This document shows, one piece after another, positions 17,901-21,670 of a stretch of 21,670 bases of DNA. This DNA comes from Corallochytrium limacisporum (Eukaryota > Opisthokonta). Positions within the stretch are counted from its first letter, which is position 1. Each line of letters opens with the position of its first letter. The position numbers were made by a program, and so were the translations under genes. The notes under the pieces were generated by a model, which had not been told where the DNA came from, made no database searches, and saw only the letters and a program-made list of their open reading frames with translations. Location: contig PDIP01000030.1 of assembly GCA_002811645.1 (NCBI GenBank), positions 4,023-25,692 of the forward strand, read 5' to 3'.

Positions 17901-20069
17901 ATTAAGACCCTTTCTACAGTGCGCGGGAGCAGCAACTTCCAAAACTTCATTGAGCCTCTGTTCGCGCATCGCATGTCCATGGAGAAAGACCTCGCTTTCG
18001 ACAGCCGCAACGAAACTCGATTGCAGCTGGCTAGTCGTAAGTCCAAGACTAGGATCGAAGACGTGGGCTTAAATATGCAAAGCCTAGTGCTTAGGCAGCG
18101 CATGATGCTGGGCATCCAAAGCCTCTTGTCTACCCGGGGAGCAATTCAGTGCCCTGTCCCCTTGCTCGAACCGCATGGTGAATTGACGCACCCCCGCAAC
18201 CTTGTGGGGAAGGCGGGATCTCTGGTTATGGATTCAACGGGCACATTGATGTGGCTGCCACAAACCTACAAGACCAATTTAGCCAGAACGCTGGTAAGAG
18301 CTGGTTTATTGAACGCGAAGACCTATGGCTTCGTAGACAGTTTCCGTGACTCTTTGATAGACACCCATCCATTCCAACTGTCTCAGCTGGAGTATGATAT
18401 TGTCACACAGGATGCTTCTTTGGCATCGCGCATTTGGGAGTGTCTAGAGTTCCTGGATGACCTGGTCAATGATTTTCCGGCCACACGCTCAAAGACATGG
18501 AAGGTGATCATGTCCTGCACGGAGGTTTGGAATGCCCTGAAAGACTGCTCTGCGGAACGGGATAAGGATAACATTGACTCGGTGCTAGATTCATGTCTTG
18601 CTGGTCAACGGGATGGTATTGCGTGGCGCCAGATCCGTCCCAAGGTCCTCACCAAGTTGCAGCCTACCACAATCGACTTGCTAGACTCCATCATGGACAC
18701 GCGGAAGACCAGTGTGGAGAAATGGGCAGAGCAGATCCTCAAGACGTTTCAACCATACGAGAAAACCGTGCTCGCAGCTGGAAACGTTTGCCGTAAGGTG
18801 CGAAAAGTGGCTACGGAGTGGCGTACACTGCTGAATGACGAGGACCGTCAACTGCGGCACCTGGATTTATACTTTTTGGGCAGCCACCTCAGCAATCATT
18901 CCTACTATCATGGCACCTTCTTTCATGTCACCAGTGATACGAATGAGTACCTTGCACACGGTGGCGACTACAGCCAGCATCTTCAGCAGTATTCCGTCCT
19001 CGCACCGCGGCAACTGGTCGATGCGGCTACTACGGCTAGAATTACGGGCCTGACTGTCAACTTCGAGTGGTTACACGCATGCGAGTTCAGACATTTAGTG
19101 TCCGAGAAATCAGATGTTCAGCGCAACGCACTTTTGCCGATTGCGGACGTCGTGATCGCTGTGGCACCTAGTAGCAGTTCCTCGCAGGGCAGCGGCAGCA
19201 GTCGACCACGCACCCTACAGCATCAGATTGTCAAGTATTTGGAACGCAGCGGAATGCGTCCTTTGGCGCTACAAGACCCAGTCCCTGTGTCTCAGTCCTT
19301 CGAAGATATGCGACGGCAGTGCACACGGTATGGTGCAAACATCATGTTGCACATTCAAGAGCGTGGTCATGTGAATGACCATGCTCTCATTTTGCGTACA
19401 ATGGACCCCAGATCCCAGAAGCAGGTTCGCATCGACCAATTGGTACCGACTCTGTATCAGAGCCTCAGTACCCGATTACAAACACTGACCACCAAGGACC
19501 ACTCTTACGACGACCAGACGGCCGAGGTACAAGTCACACCGTCGGACTCTGTGCGCTACACTCCACAGAGGTGCCAAGACTGGCTCGGACCCTGCAGTCT
19601 GGTTAATGCATTGGCTCTGCCGGACGAAGTTGTGTCCTCTTGCTTCGGATCGAGCATGTCACCTGGTGCTGGCAGCGGTTCCATGCCACTGACCTCTGAT
19701 AACGCTATCAAGCAACCACGGATCTCCGGGGAAGTGGTGGATGACAATACGCACGCTCGGAAGAAGCAGATATTGGCATCGGCACAGCACAAGGTTTTGG
19801 AACGGTACCAGACGCCATCACAAGCAGGCAGCGGCGAGGTGTATGTCGTCAGCGCCGCCCTCACCAACGCTGAAGCCTGTCTAATTGCCAATGGGTTTCT
19901 GGACTATGTCACACTGCAGACTACTGGCAAGCACCGCAAGCATTGCGCGGACACAAAGGATGCTCTGGAGGCTGTGGAGAAGTCGTTCAAGCAGAAGGGT
20001 ACGTATGTGCCTCTATTCTTGCATTCACACACAGAACATGGAGTGTTCGAGGTGCCGTACCGTGTGTAA
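14967..20069 (+). CDS. GCN2: GCN2-type eIF2-alpha kinase (RWD, pseudokinase, kinase, HisRS-like)
   Basis: A 1700-residue intronless protein with the complete GCN2 order: RWD domain (about 10-140, with DELAALASIF), a charged coiled coil (153-208), a pseudokinase (about 222-538), a Ser-rich linker, an active-type kinase (about 650-975), a HisRS-like domain (about 990-1390) and a C-terminal domain. The pseudokinase keeps K260 but has LLHNIL in place of HRD (H388, N389) and a DYH in place of DFG (D402). The kinase has the glycine loop GKGSFGSV (660-667), K682 in YALKRL, catalytic D812 and N817, DFG at 830-832 and SPE (874-876). The usual Lys of HRDLK is Asn814 (HRDLNPNN). GCN2 binds uncharged tRNA and stalled ribosomes through the HisRS and C-terminal parts, binds GCN1 through RWD, and phosphorylates eIF2-alpha on starvation. 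The length matches the family (about 1650). The start is supported by the RWD beginning soon after it. Confidence 0.95.
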   Translation: MPPPPKPKHDYDALAERRKDELAALASIFMDDYTYNVQETNIWGQPSRNKNAEERAVGLVQLRLQPVTSQVSRQHQVTASLQVRLGHLYPTAPPTVTIVDAKGISPETVEKLNREINRKAAELVPNEMIFDLAEWLRNRLRDFDVPVLSFHDEMEARKQREREEQERQRLRQEKEAEQKAKEEKENMTALRSDLERLEVDLLSQEQQHLKKGHADRYRQPMESKTLFASLYLGKELGISTYSRMTCLAFDTRRGEAVVVKRFRFGSAGSGDPSDSMNREQGGGSLAGYVAAQLNTLLERHWRGLSRLRHRHLLQVLDYRMEGSESDIMLEFLLPHCGGGTAAKSMRALTTSSGKPIFGNMWSLLTDVAEALCCLHEHNLYYGRPILLHNILIDGSGSVRLSDYHPFGALDTLAWEVNEDVSPHNHLLEEVPKPPVELSTFGSPDRGSDRKGNPDLMKQRQDLWYFGCLVAQVLLLGDTHGKSNVVEVVEASRRQRRESLPFELPTCFQNALFACLVVTDDNLDSDMEDILILMRETPEEALEMRSVNSHQLEISFAESDVGNEEGSSSDSEGWFSFQPPQANLDLQESIEETNRPSVVPKTRDSSSYSDITPAGTEHTATSRGRTSFNDTSDASTSNVVPNTATSRSRFVTDFETICFLGKGSFGSVMKARNRLDGRLYALKRLFVHGRIGKDGKLMREVMLLSRLHHNYIVRYYQAWQETASADVSAIFQRTPMASEANTPHGTSKDTTSITNMGAILFIQMEYCNGTLRELIDSGIFVDKIQGQSNFNRVLSQMLDALNYIHHKGIIHRDLNPNNVFIDANNNVKIGDFGLALNYEANVTPEQREEAALSAERMTGSMRTGSSVVGTAMYMSPELISRTSSSATMKYSAKCDMYSVGIMVLEMVHRFETGMERARSLTAARSPEIQLPVKLAAPWAGEQQYEIMRWCLQHNPEKRPTAKDLYYSSLIPPKMDSLEVIKTLSTVRGSSNFQNFIEPLFAHRMSMEKDLAFDSRNETRLQLASRKSKTRIEDVGLNMQSLVLRQRMMLGIQSLLSTRGAIQCPVPLLEPHGELTHPRNLVGKAGSLVMDSTGTLMWLPQTYKTNLARTLVRAGLLNAKTYGFVDSFRDSLIDTHPFQLSQLEYDIVTQDASLASRIWECLEFLDDLVNDFPATRSKTWKVIMSCTEVWNALKDCSAERDKDNIDSVLDSCLAGQRDGIAWRQIRPKVLTKLQPTTIDLLDSIMDTRKTSVEKWAEQILKTFQPYEKTVLAAGNVCRKVRKVATEWRTLLNDEDRQLRHLDLYFLGSHLSNHSYYHGTFFHVTSDTNEYLAHGGDYSQHLQQYSVLAPRQLVDAATTARITGLTVNFEWLHACEFRHLVSEKSDVQRNALLPIADVVIAVAPSSSSSQGSGSSRPRTLQHQIVKYLERSGMRPLALQDPVPVSQSFEDMRRQCTRYGANIMLHIQERGHVNDHALILRTMDPRSQKQVRIDQLVPTLYQSLSTRLQTLTTKDHSYDDQTAEVQVTPSDSVRYTPQRCQDWLGPCSLVNALALPDEVVSSCFGSSMSPGAGSGSMPLTSDNAIKQPRISGEVVDDNTHARKKQILASAQHKVLERYQTPSQAGSGEVYVVSAALTNAEACLIANGFLDYVTLQTTGKHRKHCADTKDALEAVEKSFKQKGTYVPLFLHSHTEHGVFEVPYRV

Positions 20070-20438
20070 GGTGGACTGCACTTCGGGGCCCCCATCTCTC
20101 AAGAGCCGAAGAAGGAAATGTTCTCCTACTCCGGCTGGGGGAGAAGGGGGGTTGGAAGGGGGGGAGTGTGAGGGGTTTAAGCTAACTCTCAAATGGACGC
20201 AACCGGAACACCAGATTCAAAATGACCTTAACGGCCGCCGTCCGAAGCTTCACGTAGTGCCCTCCATAGAAGCAAAACCAAATCTTGTAGAACACAGTAG
20301 ATTAGACAGGGATCATTCATTCGAATTTTCGGTGAAGTATTAAAGAACTAAAGAGTTCAATGTACAAAGACAAGAGGTTGATATCTCTTGACAGGATCTG
20401 CGCATACCTAGTCTGTTTGCGAATGGCCACAGAAAGAC
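20070..20438 (+). other. GCN2-to-gamma-SNAP spacer
   Basis: The 370 bp between the GCN2 stop and the gamma-SNAP start contain a strong G-quadruplex motif in the first 110 bp and AT-richer DNA before the second start codon. It must include the GCN2 3' untranslated region and the gamma-SNAP promoter. No other feature was seen. Confidence 0.5.
20137..20175 (+). other. G-quadruplex-type motif in likely GCN2 3' UTR
   Basis: Four G-tracts of 5, 6, 7 and 4 nt are separated by loops of 4, 6 and 7 nt, satisfying G3+N1-7 on the sense strand of both flanking genes. It begins 68 nt after the GCN2 stop, so it would be present in the mRNA and could form an RNA quadruplex affecting 3' end formation or stability. 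Function is inferred only. Confidence 0.6.
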
Positions 20439-21386
20439 ATGACCGATAACATTACGAAAAACATACAAGCGGCTGAAGCTGCTATGAAGACCGGCTTCTT
20501 CAAGCGGACTCCAGACTACGCCGCCGCGGCTGCTTTCTATGATAAGGCAGCCAAAGAAATGGCTCTGAAGGGACAGAAGAATGAAGCGATCGCTGTGTAC
20601 ACCAAGGCATGTGAGGCGCACAAAGGCGCCAATTCGTTGTTTGGTGTCGGAAAGTCACTCGAGCTGGCTTCATCCATTGCCAAAGACCTTGGACTCTGGG
20701 AAAATTTTGTTGATTTCACTGACCGTGCCGCAAGTGCATACGCAGAGAATGGGTCCCCTGATAGTGCTACTGGGCTGCTTGAGAAGAATGCAAAGCATTT
20801 GGAAGGCAAGGATGACATGAAGGCCGCTGAATTCTATCTCCGGGCCTGTCGCTACGCAGAGATTGAAGAGAAGTACCTGACTCATGCATACAAGCGGGCT
20901 GTTGCCATGTATATTCGGTCAAACGCAATGTCCGAGTTGAAGGAAGCTCTGAAGAACTACGCCGATTGCATGAGGACTTTCGGGCAAATTGATATGTTGC
21001 ACCAGATATATCTTGAACAGATCGTAGCTTTTTTGAAGGCAGACAGGGACTACGTGGCGGCCAATCGGTACTTTAACGAAGTTGCAGGCAACAACAGCTT
21101 TGGATTGAGTGAATGCGGTTTAGCAGCACAGCAGCTGCTCCAGGCTTGGGACGAGACAGATCAGGAGGCTTGGGATAGACTAGCAAGGACTTCGCCTGTC
21201 AAGTACCTGGACAATGAAGTGCTTAAGATGATCAGATCCATGAGGGTACCAGGAGAAGGCAAGAAGAAGGCCCCGATGTCCGCGACTGCAGATGATAATG
21301 CCACGACTAGTCTTCCGACCGGTGCATCCACATCAGGTACAGTTGCTGCCGCCGCTGAAGAAGAAGATGACGAGGATCTTTTGTAA
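20439..21386 (+). CDS. NAPG: Gamma-soluble NSF attachment protein (gamma-SNAP)
   Basis: A 315-residue all-helical, TPR-like protein matching gamma-SNAP (human protein 312 residues) over its full length. Shared features are an N-terminal LKTGFxKxxPDY-like block (MKTGFFKRTPDY here), AYAENGSPDSA (compare YLENGTPDTA), KAAEFYLRAC, NDYVAA-like DYVAANRYF, and near the C terminus SPVKYLDNEVLKM followed by a P-G-x-x-KKK segment (VPGEGKKKAP). The tail is acidic and ends EEEDDEDLL, as in the human protein's acidic end. SNAPs bridge NSF to SNARE complexes for disassembly after membrane fusion. The start codon is the first ATG compatible with the conserved N terminus. The final codons and stop lie within a direct repeat whose second copy occurs 257 bp downstream, and the TAA stop is inside a GTAAGT donor-like sequence, so an alternative C terminus is possible. 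Confidence 0.93.
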   Translation: MTDNITKNIQAAEAAMKTGFFKRTPDYAAAAAFYDKAAKEMALKGQKNEAIAVYTKACEAHKGANSLFGVGKSLELASSIAKDLGLWENFVDFTDRAASAYAENGSPDSATGLLEKNAKHLEGKDDMKAAEFYLRACRYAEIEEKYLTHAYKRAVAMYIRSNAMSELKEALKNYADCMRTFGQIDMLHQIYLEQIVAFLKADRDYVAANRYFNEVAGNNSFGLSECGLAAQQLLQAWDETDQEAWDRLARTSPVKYLDNEVLKMIRSMRVPGEGKKKAPMSATADDNATTSLPTGASTSGTVAAAAEEEDDEDLL

Positions 21387-21413
21387 GTCCACAACTAGCA
21401 GCTTGGTCACCCC
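21323..21413 (+). repeat. Direct repeat copy 1 (gamma-SNAP 3' end)
   Basis: This 91-bp sequence covers the last 21 codons of gamma-SNAP, the stop codon and 27 bp beyond. It is repeated exactly 257 bp downstream. Confidence 0.9.
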
Positions 21414-21579
21414 CCTGTGATTAGAACCAATGACAAAACTCATTAACAGGTGCTTCGGCTTTATAATGTAGTTCTTTTGTTTTTTTAATCGACCAATTTG
21501 TCTTGAACAGTTTGGAATGCTCTCGCTTGTTTGTGAGTGTTTCTGTTCTTGGAACGTGCGAAAATGATCTACGCATGAT

Positions 21580-21670
21580 TGCATCCACATCAGGTACAGT
21601 TGCTGCCGCCGCTGAAGAAGAAGATGACGAGGATCTTTTGTAAGTCCACAACTAGCAGCTTGGTCACCCC
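21580..21670 (+). repeat. Direct repeat copy 2, reaching the window end
   Basis: An exact copy of the gamma-SNAP terminal 91 bp that runs to the last base of the window, so the full repeat may be longer. It could encode the same acidic C terminus if used as an alternative last exon. Equally it may be a recent tandem duplication or an assembly artefact. Confidence 0.9.

Noticed and set aside
21421-21651. Minus-strand frame beginning with the same residues as one at 21161-21394
   Set aside because: The shared start is simply the antisense of the 91-bp direct repeat, not a duplicated gene.
1-21670. CRISPR array, insertion sequence or prophage
   Set aside because: No regularly spaced repeats, transposase-like protein or phage gene was seen; the gene content is eukaryotic nuclear.

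Overview
This is a nuclear window from an intron-poor eukaryote. It carries a ribosomal protein uL1 gene (RPL10A type), a full-length GCN2 eIF2-alpha kinase, gamma-SNAP, a bHLH transcription factor and the remains of a ciliary dynein-regulatory-complex gene (DRC3/LRRC48). This gene set, and the flagellar remnant in particular, suggests an opisthokont-like or zoosporic-fungus-like protist with flagellated ancestry. No single gene fixes the species and I do not name one. Most genes are uninterrupted, and the few introns I can propose are very short (27-42 nt).

Layout, left to right. Positions 1-803 hold no recognisable gene. Positions 804-2598 (minus strand) hold a FetA-like ABC ATPase followed by a UPF0014/FetB-like permease; only 37 nt separate the two reading frames. 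A G-tract-rich spacer of about 1.7 kb follows. At 4277-5356 (plus) lies a second, clearly paralogous UPF0014/FetB permease, transcribed divergently. A bHLH regulator (5686-6939, minus) converges on it. About 3.7 kb without a recognisable gene (6940-10648) comes next, then the RPL10A gene (10649-11299), then another 1.4 kb of non-coding DNA with a 26-G homopolymer. Positions 12744-14152 hold the degraded DRC3 gene. GCN2 (14967-20069) and gamma-SNAP (20439-21386) are co-oriented, separated by 370 bp that contain a strong G-quadruplex motif. The window ends inside the second copy of an exact direct repeat of at least 91 bp that duplicates the gamma-SNAP stop-codon region.

How the genes relate. 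The left third is a probable small-molecule or metal export locus: one ATPase and two permeases of the family that includes E. coli FetAB (iron export) and plant STAR1/STAR2 (aluminium tolerance). The rest is housekeeping: translation (RPL10A), amino-acid-starvation signalling (GCN2) and vesicle fusion (gamma-SNAP). The most unusual observations are the multiply broken flagellar gene beside intact housekeeping genes, the near-fused ATPase-permease pair with a candidate 28-nt mini-intron that would join the frames, and the duplicated gamma-SNAP 3' end. All identities come from reading the protein sequences and from memory of the families; no database search was run.
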